A DNA stretch of 64,000 bases, from assembly GCF_003226345.1 (NCBI RefSeq), contig NZ_PDOF01000002.1, positions 124,001 through 188,000 of the forward strand, read 5' to 3'. A program made the position numbers and the translations under genes. The notes under the pieces are model-generated. The model was not told the origin of the DNA. It did not search any database and saw nothing but the letters and a program-made list of their open reading frames with translations. Shown here piece after piece: positions 47,717 through 57,123 of this stretch (position 1 is its first letter; every line of letters starts with the position of its first letter). The stretch comes from Alteribacter lacisalsi. Its GTDB lineage: Bacteria > Bacillota > Bacilli > Bacillales > Salisediminibacteriaceae.

Positions 47717-48622
47717 ATGGCAGACGTACTCGTAGTGGGAAGCTACATAGCCGATTTAATGAGCCGCACGCCTCATATGCCGAAAGCCGGTGAAACGGTT
47801 CTCGGCGGCCCGTTCCAGATGGGACCGGGTGGAAAGGGAGGCAACCAGGCCGTGGCAGCCGCCCGTTTAGGTGCACACGTGACAATGGTGACGAAAGTAG
47901 GCGAGGATCCGTTCGGGGAAGAGGCGTTTCGCAATTTTTCCAGGGAGGGGATCAACACAAATTGGATCACCCGTGATCCGGATGAAGCGACCGGGGCGGC
48001 GCTGATCGCCGTGGATGATGAGGGGGAAAACATGATAATCGTCGCTCCCGGTGCGTGCGGGAAACTCACAGCAGCAGATGTGGCCGCCGCAGACGAAGCG
48101 TTCACGGGTGCCGACGTGGTGCTGGTTCAGCTGGAAACGGCGATGGAGGCGGTCGAGGCGGCGGTGAACCTGGCTGAGCGTCACGGCAAGCCGCTCATCT
48201 TAAACCCTGCGCCGTTTCAGGAGGTTCGTGACGACCTGCTGGCCAAAGCGGCTTACATCACACCCAATGAAACGGAAGCCCGCCTCCTGACCGGTATAGA
48301 CGTCCAGGATGAAACGACCGCGCACCTCGCCGCCCGGAAGCTGGCGGAAAGAGGCGTCGGCACGGTCATCATCACGCTCGGAAGACAGGGATGCTATGTG
48401 TTTACAGACGGGGAAGGGACACTGGTTCCGGGAGTCAAAGTCAACGCGGTGGACACTACCGGTGCAGGTGATGCGTTTAACGGTGCACTGGCCGTTTTTC
48501 TGGCTGAAGGAGACGAGGTTCATGACGCCTGCCGTAAAGCGAACCGCGCGGCGGCATTATCCGTCACGAGGCCGGGCACGTCACCGGCCATGGCGTACCG
48601 GGAGGAACTGGACTCTCTCTGA
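47717..48622 (+). CDS. rbsK: Ribokinase
   Basis: Cytosolic PfkB-family sugar kinase of 301 residues that phosphorylates ribose. The ATG at 47717 follows AAAGGTGATC. The substrate-binding start ADVLVVGSYIADLMSRTPHM and the GPGGKGGNQAVAAARLG signature are typical of RbsK. So are NPAPFQ, TPNETEARLLTG and the anion-hole motif DTTGAGDAFNGALA with its catalytic aspartate. No ribose transporter genes lie beside it, so it is a stand-alone copy here. It shares a terminator with the convergent xylosidase gene. Confidence 0.93.
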   Translation: MADVLVVGSYIADLMSRTPHMPKAGETVLGGPFQMGPGGKGGNQAVAAARLGAHVTMVTKVGEDPFGEEAFRNFSREGINTNWITRDPDEATGAALIAVDDEGENMIIVAPGACGKLTAADVAAADEAFTGADVVLVQLETAMEAVEAAVNLAERHGKPLILNPAPFQEVRDDLLAKAAYITPNETEARLLTGIDVQDETTAHLAARKLAERGVGTVIITLGRQGCYVFTDGEGTLVPGVKVNAVDTTGAGDAFNGALAVFLAEGDEVHDACRKANRAAALSVTRPGTSPAMAYREELDSL

Positions 48623-48635
48623 TGAAATGAAAAAG

Positions 48636-48670
48636 AACCGGTCTGCCGTTCAAGGCAGACCGGTTTGTTT
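48636..48670. terminator. Bidirectional intrinsic terminator
   Basis: AACCGGTCTGCC and GGCAGACCGGTT form a perfect 12-bp stem with a 5-nt loop, between convergent rbsK and xynB. Confidence 0.9.
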
Positions 48671-48678
48671 AAAGGACA

Positions 48679-50283
48679 TTATTTTTCTTTATAACTGAAG
48701 TAGTCAAAGTCTGCAGGCTGTCCGGCGCCTGATGTGTCCTGGCACTGCATGCCCACAAAAGCACCTGTAAAGAAACCGCCACCCTGAATGTAGTCATCGG
48801 ACAGTTTCCATGAAGGAAGCTCCACGGGAATATCTGTCCAGCTGCTTCCATCATACGAGTAGGCGTAGCGGTAAACGGCTGTATCCACCTCTACCCGCAG
48901 GTAAACATACTCAGCATCTTCGGGGATGATGGTTTCACGGCCTTTAAGCGGCCCTGAAAAAGAGAAGTTATCACATACAGTCAGTTTAAGAATCCGTCCT
49001 TTTTCCTCATCCCTGGTGATCTGCAGTGCCGTCCAGTTCTGGGTATTATAGTAGTTTACCAGACCGGCAGCCTGCTGGAAGGACTCAGGCTGAAAGGCAA
49101 CTCTCGTTTCCGCCTGAAACTGAAAATGCTGCCAGCGCCGTGCCACATAGGCCTGGGTGAACTTAGACGTGAGCGATTCCCTGCCGTAAAGGCGAAGATG
49201 GCCCGGGCGGTCCTGAAGAGAGACGGTCTGTTCACCCAGCGGAATCCTAAGTGTCTGAAAGTCCTGGCTCAGCTTTTCTCCATCAAAATCGTCCTTCTCT
49301 ACCGCCTCTTCCCACTTCACTTCATCAATGGCGGGACCTGTTATTTCCGTTGAGGGCTGGTTTCCGCCGGTAACGTACGGCCAGTCATTTTTCCACTCAA
49401 GCCGCTGAATCGCTGTTTCCCTGCCAAGGGGACAGAAACCGCGTGGATCAAGCAGGGGCTGGTCTTCCATCGGCAGCGGTCTCCCTGTTAAATGAACAAG
49501 GAACCATTCATTCGTATGGGTTTCCACGATCGAGGCATGGCCCGCTTTCTGAAGCGGGTTTCTCGGCACAGCGAAAGACGAGATGAGCGGGTTTTCCGGA
49601 TGCACTTCATAAGGGCCCCATAGATTTTCCGAGCGGGCAATAGTAGCCTGGTGATCGTATTTTGTACCGCCTTCAGCTGTTAACAGGTAATAATAGCCGT
49701 TGATTTTATACAGATGCGGAGCTTCGGTAAGCTTCACATCGGTCCCTTTAAAAATGATTTCTTTTGGTCCGGTCAGTCTCTTCTCTTCGGCATTGTATTC
49801 CTGCAGGACGATGCCGTAAAAAGGATGATTATCCACCCGTGGATCCCAGACCATGTTAACGAAGTATTTCCTGCCATCGTCGTCATGGAAAAGGGAGGGG
49901 TCAAAGCCTGAGCTGTTCATATGTACCGGCTCCGACCACTCGCCGTCGATCGTGTCACAGGTCACGAGGTAGTTATGACAGTCTTTCCACTGGCCCTCTG
50001 TGACTTTCACGTCGGTATAGATGAGCCAGAACTGTCCGTCGCTGTATGAGAGAGCAGGAGCCCAGATGCCACCGGAGTCGGGATTTCCCGTCATGTTCAG
50101 CTGGCTGAGCCGGTTTAGAGGTCTTGAAACGAGACGCCAGTTTTTCAGATCCTTCGAATGATAAATGCCCACTCCGGGAAACCATTCGAACGTGGATACG
50201 GCAATGTAATAGTCTTTACCCGCACGGCAGATGCTCGGGTCTGGATTGAATCCTGTGAGAATAGGGTTTTGAATCGTGGTCAT
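48679..50283 (-). CDS. xynB: Beta-xylosidase, glycoside hydrolase family 43
   Basis: Intracellular enzyme of 534 residues that releases xylose from xylo-oligosaccharides. It lacks a signal peptide. The catalytic base D15 (GFNPDPSI), the pKa-modulating D128 (SSGFDPSLF) and the acid E187 ([11 protein letters not shown]) fit known GH43 xylosidases of this length. The C-terminal half is the usual beta-sandwich. It begins where the repressor gene ends, with one base shared, so xylR-xynB are one operon on the minus strand. The oligosaccharide would be brought in by the ABC importer encoded divergently. Confidence 0.95.
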   Translation of the reverse strand: MTTIQNPILTGFNPDPSICRAGKDYYIAVSTFEWFPGVGIYHSKDLKNWRLVSRPLNRLSQLNMTGNPDSGGIWAPALSYSDGQFWLIYTDVKVTEGQWKDCHNYLVTCDTIDGEWSEPVHMNSSGFDPSLFHDDDGRKYFVNMVWDPRVDNHPFYGIVLQEYNAEEKRLTGPKEIIFKGTDVKLTEAPHLYKINGYYYLLTAEGGTKYDHQATIARSENLWGPYEVHPENPLISSFAVPRNPLQKAGHASIVETHTNEWFLVHLTGRPLPMEDQPLLDPRGFCPLGRETAIQRLEWKNDWPYVTGGNQPSTEITGPAIDEVKWEEAVEKDDFDGEKLSQDFQTLRIPLGEQTVSLQDRPGHLRLYGRESLTSKFTQAYVARRWQHFQFQAETRVAFQPESFQQAAGLVNYYNTQNWTALQITRDEEKGRILKLTVCDNFSFSGPLKGRETIIPEDAEYVYLRVEVDTAVYRYAYSYDGSSWTDIPVELPSWKLSDDYIQGGGFFTGAFVGMQCQDTSGAGQPADFDYFSYKEK

Positions 50284-51476
50284 TACTTCATCACCTCGTC
50301 CTTTTCTTCAATATTTACCGCAAGGAACTGTTCTGCCGAGAAGGCAGCGGCTCCGAGTGCGGCGGATCGTTTTTCGAGTCTGGAAAAGTGAAGATGGAAA
50401 TCCTTCCGGGAAGGGACGGCTCCATACTGTTGGAGACAGTCCGTGAGAGCAGGATCGAGCCAGTCCTGAAGGAGGGCAAGCCTGTTGCCGATAATGATCT
50501 GCTCTGGATTAAAGCTGTTGATAATGCTGTTGATTCCGACAGCGAGATAGCGGCTGAGGGTTCCGATCAGTCTGATCGTGTCAGCATCTCCGTTCTCTGC
50601 ATGGGAGATGATGGATTCCAGTGACGGACGGTTCCCAGAATCACTTTGCTCTGCTGCCATTTTCAGGAGGGCTTTTTCTGATGCATACAGCTCCCAGCAG
50701 CCTCTATTTCCGCATTTACAGGCTGGGCCTTCCATATTAATGGTCATGTGACCGAGTTCTCCTGAAAGCCCGTTATGTCCTCTGTACAGTTCTCCGTTCA
50801 GGATCAGGCCGACTCCGATCCCGATGCCACCGCTGATATAAATAATGTCATTTTGTTCCCTTCCGGCACCGAACTTTTTTTCGCCGTAGGCACCGGCGTT
50901 GGCTTCGTTCTCGATGCGGACAGGGACCTGGTAGCGGTCCTCGATCACGGTTTTCAGATCTGCGTTTCTCCAGTCAAGGTTTGGAGCAAGAAGAATCTCA
51001 CCTGTGAGACTGACCGTCCCCGGTACACCGATTCCCATCCCTACAACGCCATAGGTGGAGTCCGGCATTTCCTTTATAAGGGAGTCAATAACCTGAAAGA
51101 GCATATCTTTCGCATCGTCGAGGGACAGATCCTCCACTTTCATCTGCTTCTCATTGCAGATATTTCCCTGAAGGTCACATAAGACAGCGAGAATATAATT
51201 TACCCCGATATCAATGCCGATGGAGTAGCCGGCAGCCTGATTGAAAAGCAGCATCACCGGACGTCTGCCTCCGCTTGAAACCCCCGGACCGGATTCGGAG
51301 ATGAGGTCCTCTTCAAGGAGATCACTGACCATGGAAGACACGGTTCCTTTATTCAGGCCTGTCTGGGCGGCAATGCCGGCCCGTGAAATCGGGTAGGAAT
51401 GAATGATGGAATGAAGAACGAGCGATTTATTTCTTTTTTTAACAACGTGCTGATTGAATGTCTGAATCATTTTCAT
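50283..51476 (-). CDS. xylR: XylR, ROK-family xylose repressor
   Basis: Transcriptional repressor of 397 residues; the ATG at 51476 follows GGAG by 6 nt. The N-terminal winged HTH ([20 protein letters not shown]) is followed by a ROK sugar-kinase-like domain. That domain has [31 protein letters not shown], the GELGHMTI turn and the zinc cysteines [10 protein letters not shown]. The family binds operators of the TTAGTTT type and lets go when xylose binds. Two matching 25-bp operators are present in this window, before the ABC importer and before xylA. Confidence 0.95.
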   Translation of the reverse strand: MKMIQTFNQHVVKKRNKSLVLHSIIHSYPISRAGIAAQTGLNKGTVSSMVSDLLEEDLISESGPGVSSGGRRPVMLLFNQAAGYSIGIDIGVNYILAVLCDLQGNICNEKQMKVEDLSLDDAKDMLFQVIDSLIKEMPDSTYGVVGMGIGVPGTVSLTGEILLAPNLDWRNADLKTVIEDRYQVPVRIENEANAGAYGEKKFGAGREQNDIIYISGGIGIGVGLILNGELYRGHNGLSGELGHMTINMEGPACKCGNRGCWELYASEKALLKMAAEQSDSGNRPSLESIISHAENGDADTIRLIGTLSRYLAVGINSIINSFNPEQIIIGNRLALLQDWLDPALTDCLQQYGAVPSRKDFHLHFSRLEKRSAALGAAAFSAEQFLAVNIEEKDEVMK

Positions 51477-51552
51477 GGCAGGCTCCACACTTTCTTTTAA
51501 TAGTTATCGTCTCTTAGCGTTTCAGGTGGTGTGAAGATTAAGTTTGAATTAT

Positions 51553-51567
51553 TTGAAAACGCTTTTG
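51553..51567. promoter_or_regulatory. CcpA-type cre site in the xylR-importer gap
   Basis: TTGAAAACGCTTTTG matches the catabolite-response element WTGNAANCGNWNNCW except for one position. It lies between divergent xylR and the importer gene, so glucose repression of either or both is likely. Confidence 0.7.
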
Positions 51568-51604
51568 TGAAATCTATTATAGCATTTATTTTTTTATTAT
51601 ACAC

Positions 51605-51629
51605 TTAGTTTATCCACTAGACAAACTAT
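51605..51629. promoter_or_regulatory. XylR operator before the importer operon
   Basis: TTAGTTTATC-CACTA-GACAAACTAT is a 10-5-10 inverted repeat, the same layout and nearly the same sequence as the B. subtilis xyl operator. It lies 60 bp before the substrate-binding-protein gene. Confidence 0.9.
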
Positions 51630-51689
51630 GATTCCGGTGCTATTCTGAACTTACATTCTTATTTTTCTAAATATTAAGGGGGAAACATC

Positions 51690-53009
51690 ATGGTGAAAAT
51701 GAAAGCGATTTCTTCGTTTGCTGCTCTGGCTGCGCTCGGTCTGGTTGCTGCAGGCTGTGGAGGATCCGATGATGCTAATGTGGAAGGAAGCAATGGCGGG
51801 GACAGCGGGGAATCGGCAACAGTTGAGTTTATGCATCTCTGGCCTCAGGGAAGCTCGGCTGAACATCACCGTATCGTAAATGAAATTATTGAGGATTTTG
51901 AGGCGGAGAACAGTAATATTACGATTGATATGCAGGTGCTGAGTAACGAGCAGTACAAGGACCAGATGACAGTCCTCTCATCATCCAACCAGCTTCCTGA
52001 CGTGGGAATGACATGGGCTGCAGGCTATCTTGATCCGTTTGTAAACGGCAATCAGTTTGCACCGCTCAATGAACTTCTGGAAGAAGAGGGTTTAAGAGAT
52101 GATTTTGTGGCAGGAACACTTGAAGCCTACGAAAAAGACGGGGAAACCTACGGCCTTCCACTTGAGCTGAATACCGTGTATGTCTACTACAACCAGGCGA
52201 TCTTTGACGAGCATGGGCTAGAAGCGCCGGAAACCTATGATGAGCTTGAAGAAGTGATCAATACACTGGATGAAAATAATGTAGAGCCGATCGCGCTTGG
52301 AAACAGAGACCGCTGGACTGGTTCCATGTGGTACATGTACTTTGCCGACCGGATCGGCGGGGAAGATGCCCTGAACAGTGCGATTGACAGAAGCGGTTCA
52401 TTTGAAGATCCGGCCCTTGTGGAAGCAGCGGCTAAAGTGCAGGAGCTGGTTCAGAATGATTCATTTGTAAGCGGATTCAACGGTCTTGCTGATGAAGAAG
52501 CAAAGAGTATGTTTATGAACGACCAGGCAGCCATGTACATGATTGCTACGTGGGACCTGCCGAACTATACGACAAATGAGGACGTTCCACAGGAATTCCG
52601 TGACAACGTCGGCTACTTTAAGTTCCCGACCGTTGATGGTGAAGGCGACAAGGACAGCTTTGTCGGCGGCCCCGGTGTCGGACTGTTCGTGAGTGAAAAC
52701 TCCGATGTTCAGGACGAGGCCAAGCAGTTTGCATCCTATTTTGTCAACGAGTGGGGCGAGCGTGCTGTGAGTGAAGCAGGTGTTATTCCGGCTACGGTTG
52801 TGGATGGTGAAGAGCTCGAGCTTCCGGACATGTATGTGGAAGTTCTTGAAGATCTCAACCAGGCAACCAACCTTACGCTTTATGCGGATGTTCAGATGAG
52901 CGCGTCTGTGGCCCAGACACACCTGGATTTGATTCAGTCCCTGTTTGGTCTTGAAATTACGCCGGAGGAATTTGCCGAGCGTCATGAAGAGGCTCTTTCT
53001 CAGGAATAA
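51690..53009 (+). CDS. ABC importer substrate-binding lipoprotein (xyloside type)
   Basis: Extracytoplasmic solute-binding protein of 439 residues with lipobox LVAAGC and an acidic Gly/Ser linker. The mature part (VEFMHLWPQGSSAEHHRIVN, TYGLPLELNTVYVYYNQ, ETYDELEEVINTL) is a family 1 sugar-binding protein of the CUT1 class, which takes up oligosaccharides. The ATG follows AGGGGG. It heads an operon with two permease genes; no ATPase gene is included, so a shared MsmX-type ATPase elsewhere must drive it. XylR operator and cre site lie upstream. Xylo-oligosaccharides are the likely substrate from context. Confidence 0.94.
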   Translation: MVKMKAISSFAALAALGLVAAGCGGSDDANVEGSNGGDSGESATVEFMHLWPQGSSAEHHRIVNEIIEDFEAENSNITIDMQVLSNEQYKDQMTVLSSSNQLPDVGMTWAAGYLDPFVNGNQFAPLNELLEEEGLRDDFVAGTLEAYEKDGETYGLPLELNTVYVYYNQAIFDEHGLEAPETYDELEEVINTLDENNVEPIALGNRDRWTGSMWYMYFADRIGGEDALNSAIDRSGSFEDPALVEAAAKVQELVQNDSFVSGFNGLADEEAKSMFMNDQAAMYMIATWDLPNYTTNEDVPQEFRDNVGYFKFPTVDGEGDKDSFVGGPGVGLFVSENSDVQDEAKQFASYFVNEWGERAVSEAGVIPATVVDGEELELPDMYVEVLEDLNQATNLTLYADVQMSASVAQTHLDLIQSLFGLEITPEEFAERHEEALSQE

Positions 53010-53051
53010 TGCAGGCGTACATCCGGAGCTGAAACAGAAATGCACCGGTTT

Positions 53052-53080
53052 GAAAAGGGCAGTCTCTGATTGCCCTTTTC
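53052..53080 (+). promoter_or_regulatory. Intercistronic hairpin after the binding-protein gene
   Basis: GAAAAGGGCA and TGCCCTTTTC form a perfect 10-bp stem with a 9-nt loop and no long T-run. Such hairpins often protect the upstream message and give more binding protein than permease. Confidence 0.7.
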
Positions 53081-53107
53081 CATTCTTGATTATTGGAGTT
53101 GTGGAAT

Positions 53108-53986
53108 ATGAATAAAGTCATGTCAGACAAATGGTTTATCACCCTTTATATTCTGCCTGCAATGCTGCTGCTTGGTATTCTCATCTTCATTCCATTGATT
53201 CTGACAGGCTATTACGGTCTGATGAGGTGGGATGGCATTGGTTCGATGGAGTTTATCGGCCTCACCAATTATATAAATGTCATTCAGGACGGGGTCTTCT
53301 GGAGGAGCGCAGGTCATTCTTTTCTGCTGGCACTCTTTTCAACCTTGAGCCTGATCATTTACCTTGCTGTGGCTATGATTCTTGCTTCGAAGATTAAAGG
53401 GTCGGATTTTTTAAGAAAAATCTACCTTATTCCGATGCTGCTGTCGTCTGTTGCGATCGCCCAGTTGTGGATCAAAATCTACAATCCTTCCAACGGGATG
53501 TTAAATGAAATTCTCCGGGGACTGGGTGTTCAGAATCCGCCATTGTGGCTTGCGGATCCGAACATCGTCCTGTACTCGATTTTTGTGCCGATCCTATGGC
53601 AGTACGCAGGTTTTTATATTCTTATTTACTATGCAGCACTTAAAGGCATCCCGGAGTCCATCGTGGAAGCGGCCAAAATTGATGGTGCGACACCGGTTCA
53701 GATTGCATTCAAGATTAAACTTCCTCTCATTATGGGGGTAGTAAAAGTGACTGTGGTTCTCGCCATTATCGGTTCACTGAAATACTTTGATCTGATCTGG
53801 GTTATGACCGGTGGTGGACCGAACGGGGCAAGTGAAGTCATGGCTTCATATATGTACAAGCTGGCATTTGCGAACAATAATTTCGGGTACGGAAGCGCTG
53901 TCGCGTTTATGCTGCTTTTAATTACCCTTCTGGTTACATTAGTCGTGCGTAAACTGACTGCAGATAAAGAAGAAATTCAATATTAG
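53108..53986 (+). CDS. ABC importer permease, MalF/LacF type
   Basis: Membrane subunit of 292 residues with six transmembrane helices. The start ATG at 53108 follows TTGGAG. The coupling EAA loop appears as ESIVEAAKIDGATPVQIAFK, with the invariant glycine. The N-terminal WFITLYILPAMLLLGILIFI and the TNYINVIQDGVFWRS segment are typical of CUT1 permeases. It pairs with the next gene to form the channel for the sugar bound by the lipoprotein. Confidence 0.95.
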   Translation: MNKVMSDKWFITLYILPAMLLLGILIFIPLILTGYYGLMRWDGIGSMEFIGLTNYINVIQDGVFWRSAGHSFLLALFSTLSLIIYLAVAMILASKIKGSDFLRKIYLIPMLLSSVAIAQLWIKIYNPSNGMLNEILRGLGVQNPPLWLADPNIVLYSIFVPILWQYAGFYILIYYAALKGIPESIVEAAKIDGATPVQIAFKIKLPLIMGVVKVTVVLAIIGSLKYFDLIWVMTGGGPNGASEVMASYMYKLAFANNNFGYGSAVAFMLLLITLLVTLVVRKLTADKEEIQY

Positions 53987-54001
53987 GGGGAGGTTGTACA
54001 T

Positions 54002-54823
54002 ATGGGACGGATCGGCTACTTTCTGCTGTATATCTGTTTGAGTATTGTGGCGGTCTTTCAGATTTTCCCGATTGTCTGGCTGTTTCTTTTTTCACTGAAG
54101 GATAATCGTGAAATATTTGCAGGATCCCCTTTTGCTCTTCCGAGTGAAATTCAATGGCAGAACTATGTAAACGTCTGGCAGGGAGGAATCGGAAACTATT
54201 TCTTTAACAGTGTCTGGATTACCGGTGTTTCGATTGTACTGACGCTGCTGTTTGCCAGTATGGCTGTTTTCGTGATTACCAGAATGACGTGGAAGCTGAA
54301 TAAATTTTTCCTCGGTCTGTTTATGGTCGGACTGATGATTCCGATTCATTCATCATTAATTCCGCTGTTCAGCATGTTTTTAAGCGTGAACCTCATCGAT
54401 AATCCTTGGTCTATTGTTCTGACCTACACGGCGTATAACCTGCCGATTACAATGATGATTCTGCTCGGGTTCTTTTATACGATTCCAAAGGAAATCGAGG
54501 AAGCTGCCATTATTGACGGGGCGTCGCTCCACCGGCTGTTCTTCAGGATTATTTTACCCATTTCAACGCCAATCCTGTCGACTACGGCTATTATCAATAT
54601 GATTTATAACTGGAATGAATTTGTATTTGTGAATACGTTCATTGCGTCTGACCGTTACAAAACGCTGACGGTGGGAATCCAGAATTTTGTGGGTCAGTAC
54701 ATGACCGACTGGGGGGCGATCGGTGCTACGCTTGTCATCAGCGTGCTCCCGATTCTCGTAGCCTTCCTGTTCTTCAGCAACAAAATTGTGGACGGGATTT
54801 CCTCAAGTGCGGTTAAGGGGTAA
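54002..54823 (+). CDS. ABC importer permease, MalG/LacG type
   Basis: Second membrane subunit, 273 residues, six helices. PIVWLFLFSLKDNREIFAG, the EAA loop KEIEEAAIIDGASLHRLFFR and the end FFSNKIVDGISSSAVKG are standard for this class. It begins 15 nt after the first permease, with GGGGAGG before the ATG. The operon ends here; the downstream gap holds a copy of the dispersed repeat and no clear terminator on this strand. Confidence 0.95.
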   Translation: MGRIGYFLLYICLSIVAVFQIFPIVWLFLFSLKDNREIFAGSPFALPSEIQWQNYVNVWQGGIGNYFFNSVWITGVSIVLTLLFASMAVFVITRMTWKLNKFFLGLFMVGLMIPIHSSLIPLFSMFLSVNLIDNPWSIVLTYTAYNLPITMMILLGFFYTIPKEIEEAAIIDGASLHRLFFRIILPISTPILSTTAIINMIYNWNEFVFVNTFIASDRYKTLTVGIQNFVGQYMTDWGAIGATLVISVLPILVAFLFFSNKIVDGISSSAVKG

Positions 54824-54850
54824 ATGTAAAAACGCTGGGTTCGTTTAGAT

Positions 54851-55002
54851 TGTTACTATTGACCAAATTAATTATGGAGCGAAAGGCGGTGACTCCAGCG
54901 GGAATAGCATCAGGTGAAGACCCCGCAGGGCGTTTTCACCGAGGAGGGCTGAAGCGATGCCCGCGGAAAGCGTCCGCCTGCAGCGACTTAAAACAACATT
55001 TG
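54851..55002 (+). repeat. Dispersed GC-rich element, copy 4 (forward, full length)
   Basis: Reads CTATTGACCA, TTATGGAGCGAAAGGCGGTG, ACTCCAGCGGGAATAGC, ATCAGGTGAAGACCCCGCAG, GTTTTCACCGAGGAGG, GCGATGCCCGCGGAAAGCG, CCGCCTGCAGCG and AAAACAACA. It shares nearly all of copy 3 and adds the block that copy 3 lacks. It lies between the importer operon and the YesL-like gene. Confidence 0.92.
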
Positions 55003-55012
55003 CGAAAACTGA

Positions 55013-55041
55013 TAAAAAAACCACCCGCTGGAAAGCGGGCA
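55013..55041 (-). terminator. Intrinsic terminator of the YesL-like gene
   Basis: On the minus strand CCCGC and GCGGG pair around TTTCCA and are followed by TGG and seven T. Confidence 0.8.
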
Positions 55042-55042
55042 G

Positions 55043-55654
55043 TCAGGAAGGCTGCTGTTTTTCCTGGATCCGGTTAAAGGCATGGTGAGCAAACCGCATC
55101 ATAATGAACGCGGAGAAACTGACCCCGAAAATAAAGCCCAGAGCGGGGATCACGGATACGAGCACGTAAAAAGCCCCGAGGCTGATGACCATCAAAAGCG
55201 TATGTCCCGGACTGACGAGCATTGTCAAAAAGGCATTTTTGGCCGTTTTGAAAAGAGGCAGGTCGAAATGAACATAGGCGGGAAACAGATAGGACAGAAT
55301 CAGCAGAAACAGCAGCAGGCCGGCAAGAAGAGGGGCAGAAGTCCACGTAAACAGTTCTCCGATGCTGGCATGAAGAAAAAAGAGATTGAAAATAAAAATG
55401 GATGAAAGCAGATAAATCACGATCCCAAGCTGATTGCTTTTCAGGAAGTCAGTTTTATAGTACTTCCAGAACGTTCGGAAGACGGGGAGATCCGTCTCTC
55501 CCTTCAGCCACTGTCTGATGATGGAAAACAGGGCGATTGTAGCCGGAAAGAGGCCGAACAAGACAGCGCCGGCAAGGGTGAATAACATCCATAACACATT
55601 GATATAGGCAAAACGGGTAATCCACTCTGCCATGCTGTATAAAGCGCGGCTCAT
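55043..55654 (-). CDS. YesL-like (DUF624) membrane protein
   Basis: Integral membrane protein of 203 residues with five or six helices. The N-terminal MAEWITRFAYINVLWMLFTL, the GLFPATIALFSIIRQWLKGE segment and the FWKYYKTDFLKSNQLG loop are characteristic of DUF624. YesL proteins are encoded beside CUT1 sugar importers in many Bacillales, as here, but on the opposite strand. Their role is not known; assistance to the importer is a common guess. Confidence 0.92.
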   Translation of the reverse strand: MSRALYSMAEWITRFAYINVLWMLFTLAGAVLFGLFPATIALFSIIRQWLKGETDLPVFRTFWKYYKTDFLKSNQLGIVIYLLSSIFIFNLFFLHASIGELFTWTSAPLLAGLLLFLLILSYLFPAYVHFDLPLFKTAKNAFLTMLVSPGHTLLMVISLGAFYVLVSVIPALGFIFGVSFSAFIMMRFAHHAFNRIQEKQQPS

Positions 55655-55715
55655 AAAATCCCTCCTCTCATTATAGTGAGCTACATGATCAGGGATCTTC
55701 AGTATGTAGAATACC

Positions 55716-55740
55716 TTTGTTTATCTATTGAATCAACAAA
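55716..55740. promoter_or_regulatory. XylR operator before xylA
   Basis: TTTGTTTATC-TATTG-AATCAACAAA is a 10-5-10 inverted repeat (8 of 10 positions symmetric), the same layout as the operator at 51605. It ends 31 bp before the xylA start codon. Confidence 0.8.
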
Positions 55741-55770
55741 GAAAAATATAATCTTCCGGAGGTAATGATA

Positions 55771-57096
55771 ATGACAATGTTTAAATCAGTTGAAGCGGTT
55801 AAGTATGAAGGGCCTCAGTCCACTAATCCACATGCGTTTAAATTCTATGACCCGCAGGAAAAAATTGGCGGGAAGACAATGGAAGAATACCTCCGTTTCG
55901 GTGTGGCCTACTGGCACACGTTTACAGAGGATCTCTCGGACCCATTCGGGACCGGAACAGCGAACCGCCCATGGGATAACTTTAAAGGAATGGATCTGGC
56001 GAAAGCACGTGTGGAAGCCGCTTTTGAGTTTTTCGAAAAGCTCGGTGTGCCGTACTTCTGTTTTCACGATGTGGACATTGCCCCTGAAGGTGACAGTCTG
56101 AAAGAAACGTACCGGAACCTTGATGAGATTACCGGAATGATTAAAGAATATATGAAAGACAGTAAAACGAAGCTTCTATGGAATACAGCGAACAACTTTA
56201 CGAATCCCCGCTTTGTACATGGAGCTGCATCTTCCAGTAATGCGGATGTGTTTGCCTACTCTGCTGCGAAAGTGAAAAAAGGGCTCGAAATTGGAAAAGA
56301 GCTAGGTGCCGAAAACTATGTGTTCTGGGGCGGCCGCGAAGGGTATGAGACGCTTCTTAATACTGACCTCAAACTGGAGCTGGACAACCTGGGCCGCTTC
56401 TTCCATATGGCGGTTGATTACGCAAAGGAAATCGGCTTTGACGCCCAGTTCCTCATTGAGCCGAAACCAAAAGAACCGACCTCCCATCAGTATGATTTCG
56501 ATGTGGCAAGCGGGTATGCATTCCTCCAGCACTACGGATTGCAGGATCACTTTAAATTTAACATTGAAGCCAACCACGCCACGCTGGCCGGCCATACATT
56601 TGAGCACGAACTCCGCTATGCCCGCACCCACGGCATGCTCGGATCGGTCGATGCCAACCAGGGACACCCGCTGCTTGGCTGGGATACGGATGAATTTCCG
56701 ACAGATTTGTATTCTACGACTCTTGCGATGTATGAAATTATTAAAAACGGCGGCCTCGGCTCAGGCGGCCTGAACTTTGATGCAAAAGTGAGACGGGGCT
56801 CCTTTGAACCGGAAGATCTGTTTGAAGCCCACATTGCCGGTATGGATGCTTTTGCAGTTGGAATGAAGGTGGCGCAGAAGCTGGTCGATGATAACGTTAT
56901 GGAGGATCTGGTTGCAAACCGTTACAAGAGTTATACAGAAGGCATCGGCAAGGACATCGTGGACGGGAAGGCAGGTTTTAAACAGCTTGAGGACCATGCT
57001 CTTGGCCTGGGGGAAATTAAGAATCAGTCCGGCAAACAGGAGCGGATAAAAGCGGTCATCAATCAGTACCTGCTCCGTGCGTACGCTGGAGAATAA
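55771..57096 (+). CDS. xylA: Xylose isomerase
   Basis: Metal-dependent isomerase of 441 residues that turns D-xylose into D-xylulose in the cytosol. The ATG at 55771 is 7 nt after CGGAGGT; ATGs on either side are in frame. It is the larger class II type, of about 440 residues. Active-site features include [13 protein letters not shown] (catalytic His and Asp), [31 protein letters not shown] (metal Glu), [18 protein letters not shown] and [17 protein letters not shown]. It has the XylR operator in front and xylB behind. Confidence 0.97.
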   Translation: MTMFKSVEAVKYEGPQSTNPHAFKFYDPQEKIGGKTMEEYLRFGVAYWHTFTEDLSDPFGTGTANRPWDNFKGMDLAKARVEAAFEFFEKLGVPYFCFHDVDIAPEGDSLKETYRNLDEITGMIKEYMKDSKTKLLWNTANNFTNPRFVHGAASSSNADVFAYSAAKVKKGLEIGKELGAENYVFWGGREGYETLLNTDLKLELDNLGRFFHMAVDYAKEIGFDAQFLIEPKPKEPTSHQYDFDVASGYAFLQHYGLQDHFKFNIEANHATLAGHTFEHELRYARTHGMLGSVDANQGHPLLGWDTDEFPTDLYSTTLAMYEIIKNGGLGSGGLNFDAKVRRGSFEPEDLFEAHIAGMDAFAVGMKVAQKLVDDNVMEDLVANRYKSYTEGIGKDIVDGKAGFKQLEDHALGLGEIKNQSGKQERIKAVINQYLLRAYAGE

Positions 57097-57123
57097 TTCA
57101 GGACAGTCGGGAGGGAAAAGAAA

